Assembly (NCBI GenBank): GCA_902542925.1
Contig: CACBWF010000006.1
Span: 1-36,138 of the forward strand
Direction: 5' to 3'
From: an uncultured Alphaproteobacteria bacterium
GTDB lineage: Bacteria > Pseudomonadota > Alphaproteobacteria > Methylaequorales > Methylaequoraceae
DNA: 36,138 nt
The position numbers and the translations under genes were made by a program. Below the pieces are notes generated by a model. That model was given only the letters and a program-made list of their open reading frames with translations. It was not told the DNA's origin and did not search any database. Below, piece after piece: positions 13,394 through 21,730 of the stretch. Numbering within the stretch: position 1 is the stretch's first letter; each line of letters starts with the position of its first letter.

Positions 13394-13872
13394 GAATTAG
13401 CGTTGCTAAATTTTTCTAGCCAGAACAAACATAGCAAAGCAGCTTCTGCTATTCCATCATTGCTTTTTTTTTTCCAAAGATTACTTTCCCCAAATTTCAT
13501 TCTTGCGAGATCTAAACTTGCTTGTTTAGATGAGTCTAATCCCATTGCTTTTTTCCATACAACTGGTGCTACATAATCAACTCTAGAAGATAATATTTGA
13601 CACAAACCTTCTATTGCACCATAACTTCTTCCGAATTGAAAACTAGAAGTAACTCCTTGTCTTGGCATTGCATGGACTTTTTCAATTACTGAAATATCTA
13701 TCTTTATCATATTTAGTTGTTTTTTTATTGTTAAAATATCGATTATCTTTTTGTTATTAATTTGAAGGGTAGGCATCTTTATAGCAAAAATAATTCTTGG
13801 CAAAGAATTTATTTCTCTTGAAACAACAGCTAAACCTCCACTTTTGCCAGGGTCTATACCAAGAACATTCAT
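13390..13872 (-). CDS. RuvC-like crossover junction endonuclease, phage-type (RNase H fold)
   Basis: MNVLGIDPGKSGG, VIEKVHAMPRQGVTSSFQFGRSYGAIEGL, VAPVVWKKAMGL, NDGIAEAALL. This resembles phage-type RuvC proteins more than canonical RuvC; it lies between yebC and ybgC, where ruvCAB normally is. Confidence 0.8.
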   Translation of the reverse strand: MNVLGIDPGKSGGLAVVSREINSLPRIIFAIKMPTLQINNKKIIDILTIKKQLNMIKIDISVIEKVHAMPRQGVTSSFQFGRSYGAIEGLCQILSSRVDYVAPVVWKKAMGLDSSKQASLDLARMKFGESNLWKKKSNDGIAEAALLCLFWLEKFSNANS

Positions 13873-14616
13873 CTATAAATTCTCTAAAATTTCATCACTA
13901 AAATTACAATTAAATGCAATATTTTGGACATCATCACAATCTTCTAATTTTTCAATTAATTTAATTAATTTTAAAGCATCATCATTTTGTATTTTTAAAA
14001 TTTCTTTTGACCTCCACTCCAAACTCGAAGCTTTAGGTAAACCATATTTTTTCTCTAAGGAATCCAATACAATATGAAAATTTTCTAATTTCGTAATAAT
14101 TTCATAATCACCATCAACTTCTTCTATATCATTTATATGATTCGAAACAGAAAATTCAAAGATTTCATCAAATGAACAAATTTTACTTGAAAAAGAAATA
14201 ATTCCAATTTTTTCAAAAAAGTGCTTAACTGATCCATTAGAACCTAAATTTCCACCATACTTATTAAATGTTGATCTTATCTCGGAAGCAGTCCTATTTT
14301 TATTATCAGTCATTGCTTCTATAATAATTGCAACTCCTGCAGGTCCAAATCCCTCATAGGTAATTTCTTCAATTTGGGTTGATGAATCACTTTCAGAGTT
14401 TTTTTTTATGGCTCTATCAATGTTATCTTTAGGCATATTTGCAGATAATGCATTATTAATTGCGGTTCTTAATCTTGGGTTAGAATTTGGATCTGGTAGA
14501 CCAAGTTTTGTTGCAACTGATATTTCACGAATCAGTCTTGCAAATAATTTAGCTCTCTTTTTGTCTTGAGCACCTTTCCGATGCATAATATTTTTAAATT
14601 TGGAATGGCCTGCCAC
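13873..14616 (-). CDS. yebC: YebC/PmpR family protein (TACO1-like)
   Basis: MAGHSKFKNIMHRKGAQDKKRAKLFARL, MPKDNIDRAIKK, YEGFGPAGVAIIIEAMTDNKNRT, GGNLGSNGSVKHFF. Confidence 0.96.
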   Translation of the reverse strand: MAGHSKFKNIMHRKGAQDKKRAKLFARLIREISVATKLGLPDPNSNPRLRTAINNALSANMPKDNIDRAIKKNSESDSSTQIEEITYEGFGPAGVAIIIEAMTDNKNRTASEIRSTFNKYGGNLGSNGSVKHFFEKIGIISFSSKICSFDEIFEFSVSNHINDIEEVDGDYEIITKLENFHIVLDSLEKKYGLPKASSLEWRSKEILKIQNDDALKLIKLIEKLEDCDDVQNIAFNCNFSDEILENL

Positions 14617-15420
14617 TTAATCTCCTAATATCCCTTCAATTTTAATTTGTTTGAAATCTTTAACTATTTTTGTTTTCTTATCAACTTCAAAGATGATACC
14701 ACATAATGTTGCTTTACCATCAGCAGTTTCTAGTCTAGTTTTTTTATGTTTATTTAAAAACCTTGCAATAGCATTTTCTTTTTTCATACCTAAAACTGAG
14801 TTATAATCTCCGCACATTCCAAGATCAGAAATATATAATGTACCTTTTTCCAATAAATGCAAGTCAGAAGTAGGAACATGGGTATGTGTCCCAAATACAG
14901 CTGTTACCCTTCCGTCAAGAAAGTGTCCTATACACATTTTTTCTGATGTTGCTTCTCCATGAACATCTACTAGTATTATAGGTTTTGTTGATTCGTATGA
15001 AGTCTTATTTATTATATCATCTAAAGTTTCGAAAGGGTCGTTAATTGCATCCATAAAAACTCTGCACATAATATTTATAACTAAAATTTCTGTCCCATCT
15101 TGAATTTTATATATACCAAATCCTCTTCCTGGACATTTTTTTGGGAGATTGTCAGGTCTTAGAAGTCTTAAATCCTTGTCAATAAAACTTAAGATTTCTT
15201 GTTGGTCCCAGATATGGTTGCCAGAGGTTATTACATCGACTCCATGCTTATACAAATTTTGACAAATTTTTTCTGTAATACCAAAACCACCTGCAGCATT
15301 TTCTCCATTCACAATTACAAAGTCTAGATTTTCTTTTTTTCTTAATTCTGGAATTTTGTCCTCTACAATTTCTCTTCCTGATCTGCCCACAATATCTCCA
15401 CACACAAGAACTTTCATCAA
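14617..15420 (-). CDS. ymdB: YmdB-family metallophosphoesterase
   Basis: VLVCGDIVGRSGRE, NGENAAGGFGIT, TSGNHIWDQQEI, DVHGEATSEK, GTHTHVPTSD. Confidence 0.93.
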   Translation of the reverse strand: MMKVLVCGDIVGRSGREIVEDKIPELRKKENLDFVIVNGENAAGGFGITEKICQNLYKHGVDVITSGNHIWDQQEILSFIDKDLRLLRPDNLPKKCPGRGFGIYKIQDGTEILVINIMCRVFMDAINDPFETLDDIINKTSYESTKPIILVDVHGEATSEKMCIGHFLDGRVTAVFGTHTHVPTSDLHLLEKGTLYISDLGMCGDYNSVLGMKKENAIARFLNKHKKTRLETADGKATLCGIIFEVDKKTKIVKDFKQIKIEGILGD

Positions 15421-15980
15421 CTTATCACTTTGCTTTGTGTTATAATAATATCGAGTGTGATATCAAAATCTTCTGTTGGTAAGTCAGAGTAAAATTGTTG
15501 ATCGTACGCAATGCCAATACTAAAAAATTTAACTTTTTTTTTTTGTAATATATTCATTGTATAGTCATAATACCCCCCACCATAACCTAATCTATTTTTT
15601 TTTTTGTCAAAAGAAACTAATGGAACCAGAATAAAATTTGGGGTTATTTCTTCACAAGTCCATGGAATTGGTATATTAAACTTACCTCTTTTCAAAGGGG
15701 TATTATTTTTCCATGATATAAAAATTAATTTTTTTGAGTTTTCAACCATTTTTGGGACGCAAATTGTATTTTCATCAATATTTAACTCACACATTGATTG
15801 ATTTACACTTACCTCACCTCTTACTGCAAAATATCCAGCTAAACGAATATTTTGTTTTTTTTTTAAAAAAGAAAGTATATTTTCATTTAATTTCTTGTCT
15901 ACTATGTTTCTATTAGAAATTTTGCTTCTATTTTTAAGGTATAAGTCTCTAATAATTTTTTTTTTTTCCTTTATACTCAT
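15417..15980 (-). CDS. ygfA: 5-formyltetrahydrofolate cyclo-ligase
   Basis: RLGYGGGYYDYTM and IGIAYDQQF motifs; adjacent to zapA. Confidence 0.9.
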   Translation of the reverse strand: MSIKEKKKIIRDLYLKNRSKISNRNIVDKKLNENILSFLKKKQNIRLAGYFAVRGEVSVNQSMCELNIDENTICVPKMVENSKKLIFISWKNNTPLKRGKFNIPIPWTCEEITPNFILVPLVSFDKKKNRLGYGGGYYDYTMNILQKKKVKFFSIGIAYDQQFYSDLPTEDFDITLDIIITQSKVIS

Positions 15981-16252
15981 AGATCCAGTATTTCTTCAAT
16001 TTTTGTGAATAGTTTATTAATTTGATTTTTCATTGATTGGTCAAAATCTCTATTATTATTTTGGGAAAGATCATTCGCAATTAGAATTGATATCATAAGA
16101 AACTTTCTTGCAAGGGGAATGTCATTTTCATTTTTGAATAAATCCATTTTTTCATTTACTATTTTAACAGCTTTTTTTAAATCATTTTCTTCGCCATCTT
16201 CGCAGTATAATGTATAATCTTTATCACCAATGTTAAATTTTAGTTCAGGCAT
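15977..16252 (-). CDS. zapA: Cell division protein ZapA
   Basis: Small ZapA domain (FNIGDKDYTLYCEDGEENDLKKAVKIVNEKM...) with C-terminal coiled coil; next to ygfA. Confidence 0.85.
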   Translation of the reverse strand: MPELKFNIGDKDYTLYCEDGEENDLKKAVKIVNEKMDLFKNENDIPLARKFLMISILIANDLSQNNNRDFDQSMKNQINKLFTKIEEILDL

Positions 16253-16261
16253 TTTTTTTCA

Positions 16262-16438
16262 TTAGTCTTTTTTTAACTTTTCAATTAGTTCTTTAATTAA
16301 TTTGTTAACTTCTCTGAGTTGTTTGTTTTGTTTTTCATTATCATTGAAGTAAAATTTTTCTTTATTTTTTTTTTTTTCAATTTTTTCAATAAGCTCTATA
16401 ATTTTTTTTTTTGTATAATCAAATAATAATTGAGACAT
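16262..16438 (-). CDS. DUF4164-like small coiled-coil protein (58 aa, missing from the ORF track)
   Basis: Own translation: MSQLLFDYTKKKIIELIEKIEKKKNKEKFYFNDNEKQNKQLREVNKLIKELIEKLKKD, stop at 16262-16264. A short coiled coil directly upstream of zapA is the usual alphaproteobacterial arrangement. Confidence 0.7.
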   Translation of the reverse strand: MSQLLFDYTKKKIIELIEKIEKKKNKEKFYFNDNEKQNKQLREVNKLIKELIEKLKKD

Positions 16439-16519
16439 AATCTTTCTCCGTAATTATTTTATACAAACTCTTTACATTAATCTAATTAGTAATTAAAGAA
16501 TAAGTAAAAAAATAAAATT

Positions 16520-17518
16520 ATGTCAATACGTGTTGCAATTAATGGATTTGGAAGAATTGGGAGATTAACTCTTAGGGCACTTTTAGAGAGGAATGACAAA
16601 GATATAAAAATTGTAGCAATTAATGACCTTACTGATCTTAAATCAATAATGCACTTACTGAAGTATGACTCACTTCATTATGAGTTGAAAAATAATTTGA
16701 AAATTGATGGGGATTCTATTTTTATAGATGATCAAAAAATTAATTTTTTTTCTGAAAAAAACCCTGAACTTATACCATGGGATAAAACTAAAACAGACAT
16801 TGTTATTGAATCAACTGGTTTTTTTGCATCGAAAACTCAATCGGAAAAACATTTAAGAGGGAGTGTTAAAAAGGTTCTGGTATCCGCTCCTTGTAAAAAT
16901 GCTGATATTACAGTTGTATATGGAGTAAACCATAAAAAAATAGCTAAAGATCATAAAATTATTTCTAACGGTTCATGCACTACAAATTGTTTGGCACCTC
17001 TTGTTTATTTAATTGATAAAGATATAGGTATAAATTCAGGATATATGACAACTGTTCATGCTGTAACTGGAGATCAGAAAACAATTGATACATTCCATAA
17101 AGATTTAAGAAGAGCAAGAAATTCGTCTATCTCAATGATACCAACATCCACGGGAGCTGCAAAAGCAGTTGGTGAAGTGCTCCCAAATTTAGTTGGGAAA
17201 TTGGATGGTAGTGCAATAAGGGTTCCGACTGCGAATGTTTCTCTTATTGATTTTTGTTTTCAATCAAAAAGAGAGACCACATCTGATGAAATAAACAAAA
17301 TAATCAAAAATGCATCAAATAATCAATTTAAAAATATTATCCAAATTGTTAATGAACCAATGGTGTCTGTTGATTTTAATCACAATCCCCATAGTTCAAT
17401 TCTTGATGCACAAGAAACAAAAGTAATTTCAAATAGTTTCTGTAGGATTCTATCATGGTATGACAATGAATGGGGATTTTCTAATAGACTAATTGATGTA
17501 ACAAAAGAACTGTTTTAA
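16520..17518 (+). CDS. gapA: Type I glyceraldehyde-3-phosphate dehydrogenase
   Basis: VAINGFGRIGR, SNGSCTTNCLAPL catalytic Cys, RAARN-like RRARNSSISMIPTSTGAAKAVG, SWYDNEWGFSNR. Confidence 0.97.
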   Translation: MSIRVAINGFGRIGRLTLRALLERNDKDIKIVAINDLTDLKSIMHLLKYDSLHYELKNNLKIDGDSIFIDDQKINFFSEKNPELIPWDKTKTDIVIESTGFFASKTQSEKHLRGSVKKVLVSAPCKNADITVVYGVNHKKIAKDHKIISNGSCTTNCLAPLVYLIDKDIGINSGYMTTVHAVTGDQKTIDTFHKDLRRARNSSISMIPTSTGAAKAVGEVLPNLVGKLDGSAIRVPTANVSLIDFCFQSKRETTSDEINKIIKNASNNQFKNIIQIVNEPMVSVDFNHNPHSSILDAQETKVISNSFCRILSWYDNEWGFSNRLIDVTKELF

Positions 17519-17533
17519 AACTTTATAAATAGT

Positions 17534-18166
17534 ATGAATTTTTATTTGATTTCTCCACCTTTTGAAAATAAAAATTTTAATGAAGATTCTTTTGATAAAA
17601 TAACTGATATTATTAGAATAACATATTTTCAGATCAGACCTAAATATAAAGATCTCAAAAAAAATGAAAATTTTGCGGTAAAGTTTTTTGAAAAATTTAA
17701 AAAAATTTGTGAAAAAAAAAAAATTAGTTTTTTGCTAAATGATGATGTACATCTATCAAAAAAATTGGGTTATGACGGTGTACATTTGGGTCAAAATGAT
17801 ATGGATTGTAAAAATGCAAGAGAAATACTTGGGAAAAATTTTTCGATAGGTATTTCATGCAACAATTCAATAGAATTAGCTAAAAAAGCAAAAATAGATG
17901 GCGCCGATTATGTTGCATTTGGACCTGCATTTAATTCAAAAACAAAAAAAACATCAAGAGAAGTACTAAACCTAGAAAAACTTAAAAAAAAAAACATCGG
18001 TATTCCTTTTACAATTATTGGAGGAATTGATCATTCTAATATTAAAAAACTATTTAATATTGGCGCAAATAACTTTTCTTTGATAAATAGTATTTGGAAT
18101 TTTGAGAATGGACCGGTAAAATCCGCAATTAAATATAAAGAATTAGAAAATATTTATGAAAATTAA
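17534..18166 (+). CDS. thiE: Thiamine phosphate synthase ThiE
   Basis: YFQIRPK, LLNDDVHLSKKLGYDGVHLGQNDM, GISCNN, DYVAFGPAFNSKTKK, FTIIGGID TIM-barrel motifs. Confidence 0.87.
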   Translation: MNFYLISPPFENKNFNEDSFDKITDIIRITYFQIRPKYKDLKKNENFAVKFFEKFKKICEKKKISFLLNDDVHLSKKLGYDGVHLGQNDMDCKNAREILGKNFSIGISCNNSIELAKKAKIDGADYVAFGPAFNSKTKKTSREVLNLEKLKKKNIGIPFTIIGGIDHSNIKKLFNIGANNFSLINSIWNFENGPVKSAIKYKELENIYEN

Positions 18167-18719
18167 TGCCAATCTAATAAGAGTAGGAAATATAATAAAG
18201 CATCAAGGTAAAATGTTTATTATACTTAATACCAGTATTATAAAACCAGGTAAAGGCGGTGCTTTTATTCAGGTCGAAATGAGGGATATTATCTCAAAAA
18301 ATAAAACTAATGATAGGTTTAGAACTTCTGACTCACTGGAAAAACTTGCTACGGAAGAAATTTCTTCAACTTTCCTTTTTGCAGATGACAAAAATTTAAC
18401 ATTCATGAGAGATGATGATTTCGAACAATTAGAGATTGAAAAATCAATATTAGAAAATAAGTTTGAATTACTTAACGATGGCATGAAAGTTACATTAGAG
18501 TATGTAGATGGAAAAATAATTAATATTAAACTACCGAAAACTGTTGAAATAAAAATTGAAACAGCAGATGCAGTTGTCAAAGGACAGACAGCTTCATCCT
18601 CATATAAACCTGCAATTACTGATAAGGGTCTTAAAGTTCTTGTGCCACCCCATATAAAACAAGGAGATAAAATTATTATTCAATCTGAAAACTTTGAATA
18701 TGTTGAAAAAGCAAAGTAA
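18156..18719 (+). CDS. efp: Elongation factor P
   Basis: KPGKGGAFIQVEMRD modification loop; C-terminal VKGQTASSSYKPAITDKGLKVLVPPHIKQGDKI. Confidence 0.96.
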   Translation: MKINANLIRVGNIIKHQGKMFIILNTSIIKPGKGGAFIQVEMRDIISKNKTNDRFRTSDSLEKLATEEISSTFLFADDKNLTFMRDDDFEQLEIEKSILENKFELLNDGMKVTLEYVDGKIINIKLPKTVEIKIETADAVVKGQTASSSYKPAITDKGLKVLVPPHIKQGDKIIIQSENFEYVEKAK

Positions 18720-18727
18720 TAAAAGTA

Positions 18728-19468
18728 ATGGTATTTTTATCACCACTTCTAAATATATTATCTAGATCAGTTCGTGTTGTAGGAAAACTTTTAATAAGAG
18801 ACTTTAACGAACTGGAAAATTTGCAAACGTCAGTAATTGGAACTGATAATTTCGTTAGTACTTCCATCAAAAAATTAAAAAAAAATATTGAGGATAGTTT
18901 AATTAAAATTAAACCTGATTATCCTTGTGATCATATCTCAGAGGAAAATAATTTTGATTCATTTAAAAATTGTTGGCTTATTTCAGCTATTGATGGAATT
19001 TCAAACTTTAAACACGCAATTCCACATTTTTGTATATCAATTTCTTTAAAAGAAAATAATGAAATTATATCTTCAATTGTTTATGATCCAATTAAAGATG
19101 AAATCTTTCAAGCTCAAAAAGAAAAAGGCTGTTACCTTAATGACTTTAGAGTAAAAACTTCGTCGAGAATTTGCAATTCAGTTTTATATTCTTCTCTAAA
19201 TAAAAATTTTAATTTTCCAGATAATATTTTAGATGACTTTTCTAAAGTTAAAATTCTTGGCTCGCCCATACTGGATTTTTGTTATTTAGCGTCAGGAAGA
19301 ACAGATTTGGTTTATCATTCAGGATATAATAATAAATATTATGAAATATCAAAATTAATTCTTAGTGAGTCTGGAGCGGTTATACTAGACATTGACACTG
19401 ATAAAAAAAGTATGTTTGTGTCTAATAAAAAAACTGAACAAAAATTGAGTGATCTTTTTAAAAAATAA
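18728..19468 (+). CDS. Inositol monophosphatase (SuhB) family protein with degenerate metal-binding motifs
   Basis: WLISAIDGISNFKHAIPHFCISISL and GSPILDFCYLASGRTDLVYHSGYN align with IMPase motifs; position downstream of efp. Canonical DPLDGT is SAIDGI. Confidence 0.8.
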   Translation: MVFLSPLLNILSRSVRVVGKLLIRDFNELENLQTSVIGTDNFVSTSIKKLKKNIEDSLIKIKPDYPCDHISEENNFDSFKNCWLISAIDGISNFKHAIPHFCISISLKENNEIISSIVYDPIKDEIFQAQKEKGCYLNDFRVKTSSRICNSVLYSSLNKNFNFPDNILDDFSKVKILGSPILDFCYLASGRTDLVYHSGYNNKYYEISKLILSESGAVILDIDTDKKSMFVSNKKTEQKLSDLFKK

Positions 19469-19501
19469 ATGAAAATTTTATTCATTTTGTTATAATCAAT
19501 T

Positions 19502-21730
19502 ATGCAATTTGCCCTTTTTTTATTTCTTACAGCATTTCAGTTTTTGTTTTTTTCAGAAATATTGTTATCGCAAGAAACTAAACAGCAAAAACTCCAATCG
19601 GTTTACCCATCAAATAATGAAAGGATATTGCTTCCGTCAGTAAGCGATGATGAATCTAAAGAAACTATAATCCTTCAACCACCGAAAGAAATAATTGAAG
19701 CTCTTGAAAAAGAAAAAAAAATAAAAGAGGAAAAAAAACGTCAGCAAGAACTTCGTAAAGCTGAAGAAGAACGTAAACGCCAAGAAGAACTTCGTAAAGT
19801 CGAAGAAGAACGTAAACGTCAAGAAGAACTTCGTAAAGCCGAAGAAGAACGTAAACGCCAAGAAGAAATTCGTAAAGCTGAGGAGGAACGTAAGCGCCAA
19901 GAAGAAATTCGTAAAGCAGAAGAAGAACGTAAACGTCAAGAACAAATACGTAAAGCTGAAGAAGAACGTAAACGTCAAGAAGAACTTCGTAAAGCTGAGG
20001 AGGAACGTAAGCGCCAAGAAGAACTTCGTAAAGCCGAAGAAGAACGCAAACGTCAAGAAGAACTTCGTAAAGCTGAGGAAGAACGTAAGCGCCAAGAAGA
20101 ATTACGTAAAGTTGAAGAAGAACGTAAACGTCAAGAACAATTACTTAAAGCTAGAGAAGAACGTGAGAAAATAAAACAATTAAGAATTGCTGAAGAAAAA
20201 CGAAAAAAACAAGAAAGAATAGAACAAGCAAAACAGAAAAAAGAAAAACAAATTGAATTAAAAAAAGCTGAAAAAAAAAGAAAAGAATTAGAAAAGAAAG
20301 CAGATGCTAAACTTAGGCAGGAAAAAAAAGAAAGAATAGAAGAAGCAAAAAAAATTGCTAACTTAAAAAGAATAGAAAAAGAAAAAGAACTCAAGTCTCT
20401 CATAGAAAAAAAGAGTCAAGAAAGAAAGAAAATTTCTGATCAAAAGAAAGCCGATGCAGAGGAAAGACTTTTACAAAAGAAAAATAATGAGGAAAAACAA
20501 ATCTTAATGGGAAAAGAAAAAGAAATTCTTGCTGAGAAGAAAAGAGAAATTGAAAAGCTAAAAAGAGAAGAAAAAGCTGAAAAAATCAAAAGACAAAAAA
20601 TAATGCTTGCAGAAAAGAGAAAGTTAGAAGCAAAACAAAAATTGTTAAGAGAAAAAGAAAATAAAGAAAAAAAAATAAAAGAGCAAAAAGAAAAACAGAG
20701 AATTGCAGAACAAAAAAGAGCTGAAGAAAAAAACAAACGACTATTACTAGAAGAAAAAATTAAACAGGAGAAAATTGTATTAGCTGAAAAAAGAAAAAAA
20801 AAATATGAAGAACAAAAAGTATTAAACGAAAAAAACAAAAAAATTCTTCTTGAGAGACAAAAAATGAAAGAAGAAGAAGCAAAAAAAAAAAGAGTAGAAC
20901 TAAAACTTGATAGACAAAAAAAAATTGAAGAGATTTCAAAAAAAAATCAAGAATTAGCGGATAAAATAAAAATAGAAGCAAGATCTCAAAAAGTTAAAAA
21001 GAATGAAAAGAATCAAGGAGAAAATAAAAAAGTTGAGGCAAAGATAATTCAAACTGAAGTGTTTGAAGAATTAGGAAATGCTGATATTGAAAAAAACTTA
21101 GTTCAAAAAAAGATTAATGAAAAAATACTACTTAAAGAATTAGCTGAACAAAGAAATAAGGAAATACAAAAAAGGAAATATTCATATTTTAATAATGAGA
21201 GTATTTCTAAAGATATAGAAGTTGATAATACTAAATATTTTTTTGATGAAGGGATTGTTGACAAATTATCACAAAAAAAAACAAGCAAACAAGTAATCGA
21301 TGAAAAATTAGTTAAAAAGAAACTCCAGAAAAAAAAAGAAGATTATAATGATAAAAATACGAAACAATCTATTTCAGAAAATAAAATTATTTCAGCTTTC
21401 AATACTAAACCTGTCATACCATTAGAAAAGAAAAAACTTAATGAAAAAACTGAAATATTTATTTATGAATCAAATCAAATAGATTTAGACACTACTCAAA
21501 AAATGAAAATCTCAGAATACGTAAGTCTAATCAAAAATAAACCAATAAAAATACATATAAAATCAAGTATATTTGAGGATGATCTTAAAATCAACAAATC
21601 AAGAACACTTTTAGTAAGAGCATTTCTAGTAAAACTAGGTATTTCTCACAACAGAATCAAAATTGATTTTGAGAAAGAGTTTAATGATATTAATAAGGAT
21701 GAAATTGCAATAAGCTTTATTGAAATCTAA
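19502..21730 (+). CDS. TolA-like envelope protein: signal peptide/TM, long K/E/R-rich helix, divergent OmpA-like C-terminus
   Basis: Hydrophobic N-terminus (FALFLFLTAFQFLFFSEILL), about 450 residues of charged helix, C-terminal KSRTLLVRAFLVKLGISHNRI resembling the OmpA-family R..V..yL...GI...RI segment. Overlaps the next gene by 11 bp. Confidence 0.8.
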   Translation: MQFALFLFLTAFQFLFFSEILLSQETKQQKLQSVYPSNNERILLPSVSDDESKETIILQPPKEIIEALEKEKKIKEEKKRQQELRKAEEERKRQEELRKVEEERKRQEELRKAEEERKRQEEIRKAEEERKRQEEIRKAEEERKRQEQIRKAEEERKRQEELRKAEEERKRQEELRKAEEERKRQEELRKAEEERKRQEELRKVEEERKRQEQLLKAREEREKIKQLRIAEEKRKKQERIEQAKQKKEKQIELKKAEKKRKELEKKADAKLRQEKKERIEEAKKIANLKRIEKEKELKSLIEKKSQERKKISDQKKADAEERLLQKKNNEEKQILMGKEKEILAEKKREIEKLKREEKAEKIKRQKIMLAEKRKLEAKQKLLREKENKEKKIKEQKEKQRIAEQKRAEEKNKRLLLEEKIKQEKIVLAEKRKKKYEEQKVLNEKNKKILLERQKMKEEEAKKKRVELKLDRQKKIEEISKKNQELADKIKIEARSQKVKKNEKNQGENKKVEAKIIQTEVFEELGNADIEKNLVQKKINEKILLKELAEQRNKEIQKRKYSYFNNESISKDIEVDNTKYFFDEGIVDKLSQKKTSKQVIDEKLVKKKLQKKKEDYNDKNTKQSISENKIISAFNTKPVIPLEKKKLNEKTEIFIYESNQIDLDTTQKMKISEYVSLIKNKPIKIHIKSSIFEDDLKINKSRTLLVRAFLVKLGISHNRIKIDFEKEFNDINKDEIAISFIEI
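19754..20143 (+). repeat. Ten tandem 39-bp repeats encoding RKAEEERKRQEEL (13 aa)
   Basis: Ten in-phase units read directly from CGTAAAGCTGAAGAAGAACGTAAACGCCAAGAAGAACTT at 19754, with mostly synonymous differences. Two more decayed units follow (LKAREEREKIKQL, RIAEEKRKKQERI). Confidence 0.97.

Noticed and set aside
13390-13872. Prophage remnant around the RuvC-like gene
   Set aside because: Both neighbours (yebC, ybgC) are in their normal positions, and no integrase, terminase or structural genes are present; only the single gene looks phage-type.
19637-20095. 152-aa minus-strand ORF made of F/L/T repeats
   Set aside because: It is the antisense reading of the 39-bp repeat array; long open frames are expected opposite repetitive K/E-rich coding sequence. 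Same for 20131-20403, 20440-20838, 20760-20981 and 21103-21288.
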